Positions 13,649 to 21,114 of a stretch of DNA of 36,127 nt are shown in pieces. The DNA comes from Candidatus Alistipes merdigallinarum (lineage in GTDB: Bacteria; Bacteroidota; Bacteroidia; Bacteroidales; Rikenellaceae): the NCBI GenBank assembly GCA_019119305.1, contig DWXH01000028.1, positions 1 to 36,127 of the forward strand, read 5' to 3'. A program made the translations under genes and the position numbers. The notes beneath the pieces are model-generated. The model was not told where the DNA came from and did no database searches. It was given only the letters and a program-made list of their open reading frames with translations. Position 1 is the stretch's first letter. Each line of letters begins with the position of its first letter.

Positions 13649-15718
13649 TTATTCGGAGGTTGAGGGGCCTTTAATCGAATGATACGGTGTTCCGGTATTT
13701 TCGAATAGGAAAGCGAGTTGATCGGCTTGTTCTTCGATTTTTTTCGCGAGGGGTTTGCCCATGCCGTGTCCGGCTGCGGTGTCGATCCGGATCAGGATCG
13801 GACGATCGCCTTGCTGGGCCGATTGAAGGGTTGCGGCAAATTTGAATGAGTGTGCCGGTACGACACGGTCGTCGTGGTCGGCAGTCGTAATCAGCGTGGC
13901 GGGGTAGTTGCGGCCGGGCCGGATGTTGTGCAGCGGCGAATAGGCGTACAGCCATGCGAAATCTTCGGGAAGTTCGCTGTTGCCGTATTCGACACACCAT
14001 CCCCAGCCGACGGTGAAGTATTGGTAGCGCAGCATATCCATAACCCCTACGGCAGGGAGAGCGACGGCGAAGAGGTCGGGACGCTGGGTCATACAGGCTC
14101 CGACAAGCAGGCCTCCGTTCGATCCGCCGGCTATCGCCAGCTTCTGTGGTGAGGTGTATCCGCTGTCGATCAACTGTTGGGCGACGGCGATAAAGTCGTT
14201 GAAGACGTTCTGTTTTTGGGCCTTCATCCCGGCCTGGTGCCACTGCTCTCCGAATTCCCCTCCTCCCCGCAGATTGGCGACGACGTACAGGCCGCCCTGT
14301 TCCATCCATGTAATGGCTAAAGGGGAGAAGGTTGGGGTCAGGCTGATATCGAATCCGCCGTATCCGTAAAGGTAGGTCGGGCGATTCCCGTCGGGGCGGC
14401 TGTCCCGGTGTCGGACAACGAAAAACGGAATCGATGTCCCGTCTTTGCTTTGGGCCCGGTGTCGTTCGACAACAAAAAAGGCTGGATCGAACTGTTTTTC
14501 CGGAGAACGATACAGCGAAGAGTTTCCTGTCCGAGGGTCGTAGCGGTAGATCGAAACCGGATCGATGAAGGAGGTGTAGGAGTAAAAAATATCGTCGTTG
14601 CCGTCGTTGTCGAACCCCGAAACGGTGCCGTTTCCCGGAAGGTCGACTTGGCTGGTACGATTTCCTGCATTATCAAGGCGGATGATTTCGCTGCAGGCGT
14701 CCTTGAGGTAGTGGGCAAAATAGGCTCCTCCGGCCGAAGTCACCTGAATCAACCGGTTGTCCGATTCGGGCAGCCACGGTTTGACCTGCGGATTGTCCCC
14801 TAAAATGGCCCGGACGACTCTCCCGTTCGGAGCCTGTTCGTTGGTCAGGAAGAGGGCCTCACCCCGATCGGCATGTACAAACGTATAGTCGTAATCGAAT
14901 CCCGAAAAGAGCAGGCGAAATTCCGTCTCATCTTCAATCCTCCGGTAGAGAACTTCGTTGCCCGAAGTCCCTTCCGATGCTATGACGAAAAGATATTCTT
15001 CGTCGCGACTGACCGATGCCTGAAAGTAGCGTTGCGGGTGTTTCGGGTCGTGATAGATAGTCCGGTCTTGGCTCTGTTCCGTACCCAATCGGTGGTAGAA
15101 TATCTTTTGGGCAAGCGATTGTGCCTCATACTCTTTCCCTGCGACCGGAGCATCGAATCCGCTGTAATAAAAACCTTCGCCGCACCATACGGCACATGAG
15201 AATTTAACCCAGCGGATGCGGTCGGGGAGCAGGTGTCCCGTCGAGCACTCCATGATCCGTATTTCGGACCAGTCCGATCCCGAGACGGCGATGGAGTAGG
15301 CCATATACTTCCCGGTTTGGGAGAAAGAGATTCCGGTGAGTGCAGCCGTTCCGTCGGAAGCGAGGGTGTTCGGGTCGAGAAAAATCCGTGCCTCCTCGCC
15401 GTCGGGTTGGCAGTATAGGATACTTTGGTTGTGTCTGCCGTCGTTATAGGAAAAGAAGAGTCGGTTTCCGTGCCGTTCGGGAATGCTGAATTGCGGCGAG
15501 TGCCACAATTCGGTCAACCGTCGACGGATCGCCGGACGATATGGAATAGCTGAAAGGTAGTGTTCGCTCAGTTTGTTTTGGGCCGCGATCCATTGTCGGG
15601 TTTCGTCGGAACGGCTCTCTTCGAGCCAGCGGTAGGGGTCGGCGACCTTCGTCCCGAAATAGTTGTCGGTCGTTTCACACCGACGGCTGAACGGATATTT
15701 GATTTTTGTCGATTCCAT
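13649..15718 (-). CDS. Prolyl oligopeptidase (S9A family)
   Basis: 689 aa, close to the ~700 aa of the family. It cuts short peptides after proline. The N-terminal helix segment DPYRWLEE is the S9A signature; a seven-bladed propeller follows (about 70-420). The C-terminal alpha/beta hydrolase domain has the nucleophile S533 in AGGSNGGLLVG, the aspartate in DHDDRVVPAHS and the histidine in GHGMGKP. No signal peptide is visible, so it should be cytoplasmic. It is transcribed leftward from a promoter back-to-back with that of dapD and meets the SDR gene tail to tail with only 2 bases between stop codons; I see no terminator between them. Confidence 0.95.
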   Translation of the reverse strand: MESTKIKYPFSRRCETTDNYFGTKVADPYRWLEESRSDETRQWIAAQNKLSEHYLSAIPYRPAIRRRLTELWHSPQFSIPERHGNRLFFSYNDGRHNQSILYCQPDGEEARIFLDPNTLASDGTAALTGISFSQTGKYMAYSIAVSGSDWSEIRIMECSTGHLLPDRIRWVKFSCAVWCGEGFYYSGFDAPVAGKEYEAQSLAQKIFYHRLGTEQSQDRTIYHDPKHPQRYFQASVSRDEEYLFVIASEGTSGNEVLYRRIEDETEFRLLFSGFDYDYTFVHADRGEALFLTNEQAPNGRVVRAILGDNPQVKPWLPESDNRLIQVTSAGGAYFAHYLKDACSEIIRLDNAGNRTSQVDLPGNGTVSGFDNDGNDDIFYSYTSFIDPVSIYRYDPRTGNSSLYRSPEKQFDPAFFVVERHRAQSKDGTSIPFFVVRHRDSRPDGNRPTYLYGYGGFDISLTPTFSPLAITWMEQGGLYVVANLRGGGEFGEQWHQAGMKAQKQNVFNDFIAVAQQLIDSGYTSPQKLAIAGGSNGGLLVGACMTQRPDLFAVALPAVGVMDMLRYQYFTVGWGWCVEYGNSELPEDFAWLYAYSPLHNIRPGRNYPATLITTADHDDRVVPAHSFKFAATLQSAQQGDRPILIRIDTAAGHGMGKPLAKKIEEQADQLAFLFENTGTPYHSIKGPSTSE

Positions 15719-15773
15719 CGTTGAAAAAAGTGATCTATTCGGAGGAGGGCATGACTCCCTCTCTGCTTCAAAG

Positions 15774-15804
15774 CAAATGTAGGGATTGTTTCGCGGATTC
15801 CATA
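15774..15804 (-). promoter_or_regulatory. Promoter for prolyl oligopeptidase
   Basis: On the minus strand, TATG (complement of 15801-15804, one mismatch to TTTG), 19 bases, then TACATTTG (complement of 15774-15781, perfect -7). It overlaps the promoter region of dapD on the other strand, so the two may compete. Confidence 0.65.
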
Positions 15805-15822
15805 TAAAAATTCATAACTTTG
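15790..15822 (+). promoter_or_regulatory. Promoter for dapD
   Basis: TTCG at 15790-15793 (one mismatch), 21 bases, then TAACTTTG at 15815-15822 (perfect -7). It leaves a leader of about 25 bases before ATG 15853. Confidence 0.65.
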
Positions 15823-15852
15823 CGCAAGTAGTATGTATAAACAGGATTAGAG

Positions 15853-16674
15853 ATGTATCAAGAGGTAAAATCGGTGGTCGAGCAGGCTTGGGAGGATCGC
15901 TCCCTGCTGAAAGAGGAACAGGTCAAACAGAGTATCCGGCAGGTGATCGAATGGCTCGATAAGGGGAAAATCCGTACGGCAGAGCCACTCGCCGACGGAA
16001 CATGGCAGGTGAACGAATGGGTGAAAAAGGCGGTAATTCTCTATTTCCCGATTCAGGAGCTCGAGGTTTCCGAAGCCGGGCCGATGGAGTTTTATGATAA
16101 ACTGAGGTTGAAAACCGAATATAAGGATCTCGGTGTGCGTGTCGTTCCGCACGCTGCGGCCCGTTATGGAGCCTATTTGGCCCCGGGGGTGGTCATGATG
16201 CCCTCGTATGTCAACATCGGGGCTTATGTCGGAGAAGGGACGATGATCGATACGTGGGCGACGGTCGGTTCATGTGCCCAGATCGGGAAGGGGGTACATT
16301 TGAGCGGAGGCGTCGGCATTGGCGGTGTACTGGAGCCGATTCAGGCGGCACCGGTGATTATCGAGGACCACTGTTTTGTCGGCAGCCGGTGTATTGTGGT
16401 CGAAGGGGCGCATGTTTGCAAGGAGGCTGTGCTCGGAGCTAATGTAGTGCTCACGGGATCGACCAAAATTATCGATGTGACCGGTAAGGAGCCTGTGTAT
16501 TATCAAGGATATGTTCCGCCACGTTCGGTCGTGATTCCCGGATCTTATACGAAACAGTATCCCGCCGGTGAATACCATGTCTCCTGTGCCTTGATTATCG
16601 GGCAAAGAAAGGAGTCGACCGATCGTAAGACGGCGTTGAATCAAGCGTTGAGGGATTTCGGCGTATCGGTATAG
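15853..16674 (+). CDS. dapD: Tetrahydrodipicolinate N-succinyltransferase
   Basis: 273 aa, the normal DapD length. It transfers succinyl from succinyl-CoA to 2,3,4,5-tetrahydrodipicolinate in the succinylase branch of diaminopimelate/lysine synthesis in the cytoplasm. The N-terminal ~100 residues are helical. Residues ~105-230 form a left-handed beta helix of hexapeptide repeats (AYVGEGTMIDTWATVGSCAQ, VHLSGGVGIGGVLEP, CFVGSRCIVVEGAHV). The motif LEPIQAAPVIIED is diagnostic of DapD rather than other hexapeptide acyltransferases. The biotin ligase gene follows after 33 bases, so the two probably share a transcript. With asd upstream this suggests the succinylase route; many Bacteroidales use the DapL aminotransferase route instead. 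Confidence 0.96.
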   Translation: MYQEVKSVVEQAWEDRSLLKEEQVKQSIRQVIEWLDKGKIRTAEPLADGTWQVNEWVKKAVILYFPIQELEVSEAGPMEFYDKLRLKTEYKDLGVRVVPHAAARYGAYLAPGVVMMPSYVNIGAYVGEGTMIDTWATVGSCAQIGKGVHLSGGVGIGGVLEPIQAAPVIIEDHCFVGSRCIVVEGAHVCKEAVLGANVVLTGSTKIIDVTGKEPVYYQGYVPPRSVVIPGSYTKQYPAGEYHVSCALIIGQRKESTDRKTALNQALRDFGVSV

Positions 16675-16707
16675 CGTGTTTGACGTCTCTTCTTATTGGA
16701 TATCGCG

Positions 16708-17484
16708 ATGGATTTGAAACAAAGACTGAAACATTTTGCAGCTGCTGCGGGATTTGGTTTTTATTACTTCGATGAGTTGACATCGACCAACGATGAGGCC
16801 CGGGATCCCCGTTACGAAGCGGGAGATGTGATCCTGGCGGAGCGTCAGAGTCGAGGTAGAGGTCAGAAAGGAAATCGCTGGAGCAGTGAGTCGGGAGTGA
16901 ATCTGACTTTCTCGGTCATTCTGTGTCCCGGTTTTCTTCCCGCTGAACGGCAGTTTCGGTTGCTGCAATCCGTTGCGTTGGCCGTAGCCGATACGTTGGA
17001 TGCATTTGACGTTCCGGCTCGAATCAAATGGCCCAACGACATTTATGCCGGAGACCGCAAGGCCGTGGGCATGTTGATCGAAAACGATCTGTCGAACGGA
17101 TGTATTGCCCGTTCGATTGCGGGCATCGGGATCAATGTAAATCAGACCGAGTTCGATCCTTCGCTTCCGAATCCGACCTCACTTGCACGAGAACGGGGAC
17201 AGTCGTTCGATAGGGGTGCGGTTTTCGAGACGTTTTATCGGAAAATGAGTTCCCGGTTTGCGATGTTGGAATGTGGAGAGGAACAACAGCTTGCTCAAGA
17301 CTATTTGGAGCGGATGTATGGTCTCGACGAGCGCAGGATTTATATCGATGGGCGCAGCGGCAAGCGTTTCGAAGGGGTGATCCGTCATGTGTTGCCTTCG
17401 GGAGAGCTGGAGGTGGAACATGCCGACGGATCGCTGCACCGTTACCTGTTTAAAGAGATCGAATACGTGATCGAAAGCGTATGA
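16708..17484 (+). CDS. birA: Biotin--[acetyl-CoA-carboxylase] ligase
   Basis: 258 aa from ATG 16708; an in-frame TTG at 16696 is less likely. It makes biotinyl-AMP and transfers biotin to a lysine of carboxyl-carrier proteins. The biotin-binding segment STNDEA (about 26-31), the adenylate loop RGRGQKGNRW (49-58) and KWPNDIY (107-113) with the following KAVGMLIEN are all present, as is the small C-terminal SH3-like domain. The N-terminal DNA-binding domain of E. coli BirA is absent, so this is a monofunctional ligase, not a repressor. Symbol birA is used by custom. Confidence 0.93.
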   Translation: MDLKQRLKHFAAAAGFGFYYFDELTSTNDEARDPRYEAGDVILAERQSRGRGQKGNRWSSESGVNLTFSVILCPGFLPAERQFRLLQSVALAVADTLDAFDVPARIKWPNDIYAGDRKAVGMLIENDLSNGCIARSIAGIGINVNQTEFDPSLPNPTSLARERGQSFDRGAVFETFYRKMSSRFAMLECGEEQQLAQDYLERMYGLDERRIYIDGRSGKRFEGVIRHVLPSGELEVEHADGSLHRYLFKEIEYVIESV

Positions 17485-17516
17485 TCGGAAATTGATCTGA
17501 AAAAGAGTTTTTCCGA

Positions 17517-17543
17517 TGTAACTTTTCCAATTTATTATACGTT
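17517..17543 (+). promoter_or_regulatory. Candidate ECF-type promoter before the sigma factor gene
   Basis: TGTAAC (17517-17522), 17 bases, then CGTT (17540-17543). This resembles the AAC / CGT pattern of ECF sigma promoters (for example the TGTAAC-N17-CG of B. subtilis SigX) rather than the housekeeping TTTG/TAnnTTTG pattern. It is about 25 bases before ATG 17568, so autoregulation is plausible. This is inference from two short motifs. Confidence 0.45.
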
Positions 17544-17567
17544 GTACCGTCAAATACCGGTGTTTGC

Positions 17568-18056
17568 ATGACAGCCTCAGAATACGATAGATGCGTCGAC
17601 CTGTATTCCGACAACCTGTACCGGTTCGTTCTTAAGTCGTTGCGTGATGAAGAGCAGGCTAAGGATGTCGTTCAGGAGAGTTTTCTGAGGTTGTGGGAGA
17701 ATCGGGAGGCCGTAATCAGCGGGAAAGAGAAAGGTTATCTTTTCACGATAGCCTATCGGTTGATGGTGGATCAGATTCGTATGCGGCGGCGCTATGTCGG
17801 TGGAGAACAGGTTTTGGCAAATCGGAAAACTCCACAAAGGGGGGAATTCGATAATCTGTCCGAAACGATCGAGCGGTGTTTAGACCGTTTGCCTCCGATT
17901 CAGAAGGCATTGATTCTGTTGCGGGATTACGAAGGGTACAGTTATCGGGAGATGGCCGAAATGACCGCATTGAGCGAGTCGCAGGTGAAGGTCTATATCT
18001 TTCGGGCACGGGTAGCATTGAAAAAGTATATAGGGGATATAAACGATATATTGTGA
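17568..18056 (+). CDS. RNA polymerase ECF-type sigma-70 factor
   Basis: 162 aa. Region 2 is seen in the first ~75 residues (DLYSDNLYRFVLKSLRDEEQAKDVVQ then SFLRLWENRE and the YLFTIAYRLMVDQIR helix). Region 4 follows at ~105-160 (LDRLPPIQKALILLRDYEGYSYREMAEM, then LSESQVKVYIFRARVALKKY, the helix-turn-helix contacting the -35 box). There is no region 3, as is usual for ECF factors. The stop codon TGA overlaps the ATG of the next gene (TGATG), which argues for coupled translation with its probable anti-sigma factor. An ECF-like promoter lies just upstream. Confidence 0.95.
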   Translation: MTASEYDRCVDLYSDNLYRFVLKSLRDEEQAKDVVQESFLRLWENREAVISGKEKGYLFTIAYRLMVDQIRMRRRYVGGEQVLANRKTPQRGEFDNLSETIERCLDRLPPIQKALILLRDYEGYSYREMAEMTALSESQVKVYIFRARVALKKYIGDINDIL

Positions 18057-18916
18057 TGTACGATTGGGATCATTATGAAGAGCAGGCTTTGGATTACCTC
18101 GAAGGTAATCTGTCGGACGAACAGCGTAGGGCGTTCGAATCCTTTATGGAGAGCCATCCCGAGATAGCACGGGAAGTTCATTCGTTGGCGCAGGGGATGC
18201 CGGTTTTACCGGTCGATCGTGTGGAATTTCCGAACAAGGAGCTGCTTAAGCGAGGGGCGAAGAGCGGCTTACGGTGGCGCCAGATCGGATCGTTTCTGGG
18301 AGGCGCTGCAGCTGCTTCCGTTGTCATCGGGTTGTTCGGGCTGCTTGGGAGTATCGGTAGAATAGACGATTCGATACAGTATGGCGAGCGGCAGTTGGCT
18401 GTGCAGATCGAGGAGGTCTATCAGGAAACGGCAAAATCCGTGGCTGCTGAGAACGATGCTTCTCAGGAGGTTGCGGAAGATGTGGTTTCGGATGTCGTTT
18501 CTGTACCGGAGAGAGTTGTTTCGTCGGTTGATGCGTATGCAGGATCGGTCCCAAGAACGAGTGTTGTAAATGACGAGACGGAGCGACAGAAAAACGATAA
18601 GGTCGAAGAGGCCGGATTGGATCAGGTGGTTTTGAAACCTTTGTTTGCGGATTCCCGTGCGATTCCTGATCCGATAGTTTTGAATAAAAATATAATCTTG
18701 GAACCTGTGACGCTTCCGATGGCAGGGGACAATGATCTCCCCGAGCTCGATAATGCGGATGACGATCTGACGGATGGAACGAAAGAGGCGATGCGTATTC
18801 TGACCTCGCTATTGGCCCCGTTCGATGATTTGTTGCCGATTAAAAGATACAGTACGGAAGATGAGCGTGGAATAGAGATTGCATCGTTTATCCGGATAGG
18901 GAGCCGAGTTGAATAA
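18056..18916 (+). CDS. Probable single-pass membrane anti-sigma factor
   Basis: 286 aa. I do not recognise a named family, but the architecture and position fit an anti-sigma factor. The N-terminal ~70 residues are an acidic helical domain with YLEGNLSDEQRRAFESFMES, like the LEG(x)L-DE-E start common in Bacteroidota anti-sigma and FecR-type proteins. One membrane helix lies at about 78-100 (GSFLGGAAAASVVIGLFGLL), followed by ~185 residues of Glu/Asp/Val-rich periplasmic sequence of low complexity. No zinc-binding HxxxCxxC is present. The start overlaps the sigma factor stop (TGATG). The next gene encodes an outer-membrane protein, so the three may form a sensing chain across the envelope. Confidence 0.75.
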   Translation: MYDWDHYEEQALDYLEGNLSDEQRRAFESFMESHPEIAREVHSLAQGMPVLPVDRVEFPNKELLKRGAKSGLRWRQIGSFLGGAAAASVVIGLFGLLGSIGRIDDSIQYGERQLAVQIEEVYQETAKSVAAENDASQEVAEDVVSDVVSVPERVVSSVDAYAGSVPRTSVVNDETERQKNDKVEEAGLDQVVLKPLFADSRAIPDPIVLNKNIILEPVTLPMAGDNDLPELDNADDDLTDGTKEAMRILTSLLAPFDDLLPIKRYSTEDERGIEIASFIRIGSRVE

Positions 18917-18942
18917 TAGAGGGGAAACGAAGATAGATATAG

Positions 18943-19785
18943 ATGATAAAAAAGACTTTTTTAGGAGTGTTGTTTTCCGTGGTGATGTGTAGTGTCTATG
19001 GTCAAGTTCAGGATACTGCAACGCAGGGGGAAAATGAAGTCGTTGAAGAGAGTTCCGTAGCGGTTTCGCAGAACAATGGAGAAAAACGGAGCCGTTTGAC
19101 GGTCGCTATTAAGAATGTTTCACAAACCGACGAAGGAGAACAACGCCACAATCGGTTGTTGTGGAACGACGGACACTGGGCGGGGATCGGTATTCATTAC
19201 AGCGGGCTGATTACCAACTTGACGCACATGAACCTTCCTGTCGGTGCGGAGTTTCTGTCCCAAAGTGCCAAGTCGATCGGAGTTACGCTTAATCCGATCG
19301 ATTATACGCTGTTGAAGAGCAGGCATATCGGATTGGTTACGGGTTTGGGAGTGGAATTCAATAATTTCCGTTTCGATGAAAATATGACCTTGAAGGTGGA
19401 GAATGGAGTGACGGTTCCCGACTACCAATATCAGGAGCAAAACATTCGGTTGGATAAATCGAAACTTTACACCTGCTATCTGAATGTGCCGTTGTTGGTG
19501 GAGGTTCAGATGGGACGGAACAATAACTTTTTCATCAACGCGGGTATGGTCGGAGGATGGCGTATCGGAACGCATACCAAGATTAAAGTATCTGATCCCC
19601 GTATGAGTGGAAAATACAAGGATCACGGAAGTTTTGGACTTCGGAATTTTCATTACGGTTATACGATCAATGTAGGCTACAACCATTTTGCTTTGACGGC
19701 GGTTTATTATCGTTCTACGTTGTTTAAGGATGATAAGGGGCCTCGTGTACAACAGATCAATATAGGTTTGACATTTATGTTGTAA
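18943..19785 (+). CDS. Outer-membrane beta-barrel protein (PorT/OMP_b-brl family type)
   Basis: 280 aa with a signal peptide (MIKKTFLGVLFSVVMCSVYG, likely cut before QVQ). After a ~50-residue polar, low-complexity region the sequence alternates polar and hydrophobic residues with aromatic belts (WAGIGIHYSGLI, IGLVTGLGVEFNNFRF, FFINAGMVGGWRIGT, YTINVGYNHFALTAVYYRS) and ends in INIGLTFML, a terminal beta-signal-like strand. This suits an 8-10 strand barrel. It follows the probable anti-sigma gene after 26 bases, with a GAGGGGAAACGAAG ribosome site, and is followed by a terminator at 19830. It may be the target or the sensor of the sigma system. No specific function is visible. Confidence 0.8.
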   Translation: MIKKTFLGVLFSVVMCSVYGQVQDTATQGENEVVEESSVAVSQNNGEKRSRLTVAIKNVSQTDEGEQRHNRLLWNDGHWAGIGIHYSGLITNLTHMNLPVGAEFLSQSAKSIGVTLNPIDYTLLKSRHIGLVTGLGVEFNNFRFDENMTLKVENGVTVPDYQYQEQNIRLDKSKLYTCYLNVPLLVEVQMGRNNNFFINAGMVGGWRIGTHTKIKVSDPRMSGKYKDHGSFGLRNFHYGYTINVGYNHFALTAVYYRSTLFKDDKGPRVQQINIGLTFML

Positions 19786-19829
19786 AACCGTTATGGGTTT
19801 TATGGTTTGAAAACCTGTCGGGAACTATG

Positions 19830-19856
19830 CGGCGAGCCATTTCGGTTCGCCGTTTT
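19830..19856 (+). terminator. Intrinsic terminator after the barrel gene
   Basis: A 9-bp stem, CGGCGAGCC (19830-19838) with GGTTCGCCG (19844-19852, one G-T pair), has a 5-base loop. It is followed directly by TTTTATATT. Confidence 0.85.
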
Positions 19857-20040
19857 ATATTAAAATGATTGAGGATTTACGAGTTTCTCCATCGATAAAC
19901 GCATCAAACAATGACTTAGAGTTGTTTCCGGAAGTATTATAAAGAATGGCTGATAATCGGTATATGAGGAAGTGAAATACAAAATACCGGTCGATTTACG
20001 GATGGAATGGATGTGCCGTTCTCTCTATCTTTCTTGTTTC

Positions 20041-20073
20041 TATGCGATCTTTCCGCATTATTTATTATCTTTG
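20041..20073 (+). promoter_or_regulatory. Promoter for deoC
   Basis: TATG at 20041-20044 (one mismatch), 21 bases, then TATCTTTG at 20066-20073 (perfect -7). The leader to ATG 20111 would be about 30 bases. Confidence 0.65.
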
Positions 20074-20110
20074 CAAGAAGTAACGGATCGAATCAACGGG
20101 AATCGGGATC

Positions 20111-20989
20111 ATGGAGTACAGCAGCAGTCTGAAAAAATTCGGTACAGGTGTTTCTTCTGCGGAGATAGAGGAAATTCTTGCTGCGGTACGTCGTACCCTG
20201 CCGAAGAACTACAACGAAAAGGTCTATAAACGTTGTTTCGGAGCTATCGATCTCACGTCATTGAACAGTACCGATTCAAAGGATCGGATCGATCGTTTTG
20301 TCACTCGGGCAGTGGAACTTCCGAATCGATACCCGGATGTGCCGAATGTCGCTTCAGTGTGTGTTTATCCTGTTTTTGTTGAGACGGCGGGTATGGCGAT
20401 AGGCGACTCGGGCATGTCTATCACAAGTGTGTGTGGCGGTTTCCCCTCCTCACAGACCTATCTGGAGGTAAAGATGCTCGAAACGGCGATGGCGGTCGAA
20501 AACGGGGCAGACGAAGTGGATGTGGTGATCAGTGTCGGGGAATTCCTTAATGGCGAGTACGATCTGATGGGAAACGAGATTGAGATGCTTCGTAATGAGG
20601 TAGGCGACGATATTGTATTGAAGGTGATTCTTGAGTCGGGGGTATTGGCTGCTCCGGAAGCGATTCATCGGGCTTCGGTCATTGCCATGTCGGCCGGTGC
20701 GGATTTCATTAAAACGTCGACGGGGAAAGCGGCGGTGGCTGCAACGCCCGAAGCGGCGGTGGTCATGTGTCGGGCGATCCGGACTTTTGCGGAAAAAACG
20801 GGACGGAAGGTTGGGTTCAAAGCGGCCGGGGGTATCTCTACGGCAGAAGATGCGGTGTTGTATTATACGATCGTCGAACAGGTTTTAGGGGAAGAGTGGT
20901 TGAACCCCGAGCGGTTCCGTATCGGAGCGAGCGGATTGGGTAACCGGTTGTTGTCGGCGATTGTCGGCGATTCGGTCGAGTATTTTTAA
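20111..20989 (+). CDS. deoC: Deoxyribose-phosphate aldolase
   Basis: 292 aa. It splits 2-deoxy-D-ribose 5-phosphate into glyceraldehyde 3-phosphate and acetaldehyde by a Schiff-base mechanism, in deoxynucleoside breakdown. The TIM-barrel motifs are visible: SVCVYPVFVE, ADEVDVVISVGEFLNG (with the acidic pair), KVILESGVL, the Schiff-base lysine K201 in DFIKTSTGK, and K237 in GFKAAGGIS. The protein is longer than E. coli DeoC (259 aa) because of an N-terminal helical extension of ~40 residues, as in Bacteroidota homologues. It complements the purine nucleoside phosphorylase at 4245, whose deoxyribose 1-phosphate product would enter this step after isomerisation. Confidence 0.96.
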   Translation: MEYSSSLKKFGTGVSSAEIEEILAAVRRTLPKNYNEKVYKRCFGAIDLTSLNSTDSKDRIDRFVTRAVELPNRYPDVPNVASVCVYPVFVETAGMAIGDSGMSITSVCGGFPSSQTYLEVKMLETAMAVENGADEVDVVISVGEFLNGEYDLMGNEIEMLRNEVGDDIVLKVILESGVLAAPEAIHRASVIAMSAGADFIKTSTGKAAVAATPEAAVVMCRAIRTFAEKTGRKVGFKAAGGISTAEDAVLYYTIVEQVLGEEWLNPERFRIGASGLGNRLLSAIVGDSVEYF

Positions 20990-21114
20990 GCGACTTTTGG
21001 GGTTTTCTGAACCGGAATGCGATTCGGAAGATACGGATCGCAGGCTTCGGATGTGACAAAAACCGAAACGAATGAATTTTAATGAGGAATGAAAAAATAG
21101 CGGAGGATTAGCGT

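Larger units (their letters stand above)
19786..20110. other. 325-base intergenic region between the barrel gene and deoC
   Basis: It holds the terminator of the sigma-factor operon (19830-19856) and the deoC promoter (20041-20073). Between them is a short open frame of 25 codons at 19865-19942 (starts MIEDLRVSP, ends FPEVL) without a clear ribosome site. It may be chance or a gene remnant, and I do not call it. Nothing else is seen. Confidence 0.6.

Noticed and set aside
17484-17517. ATCGGAAA / TTTCCGAT hairpin as a terminator of birA
   Set aside because: The 8-bp stem has an 18-base loop and overlaps the sigma gene promoter region; not convincing.
19865-19942. 25-codon open frame between the barrel gene and deoC
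   Set aside because: No ribosome site, no similarity I recognise; could be chance or a remnant.
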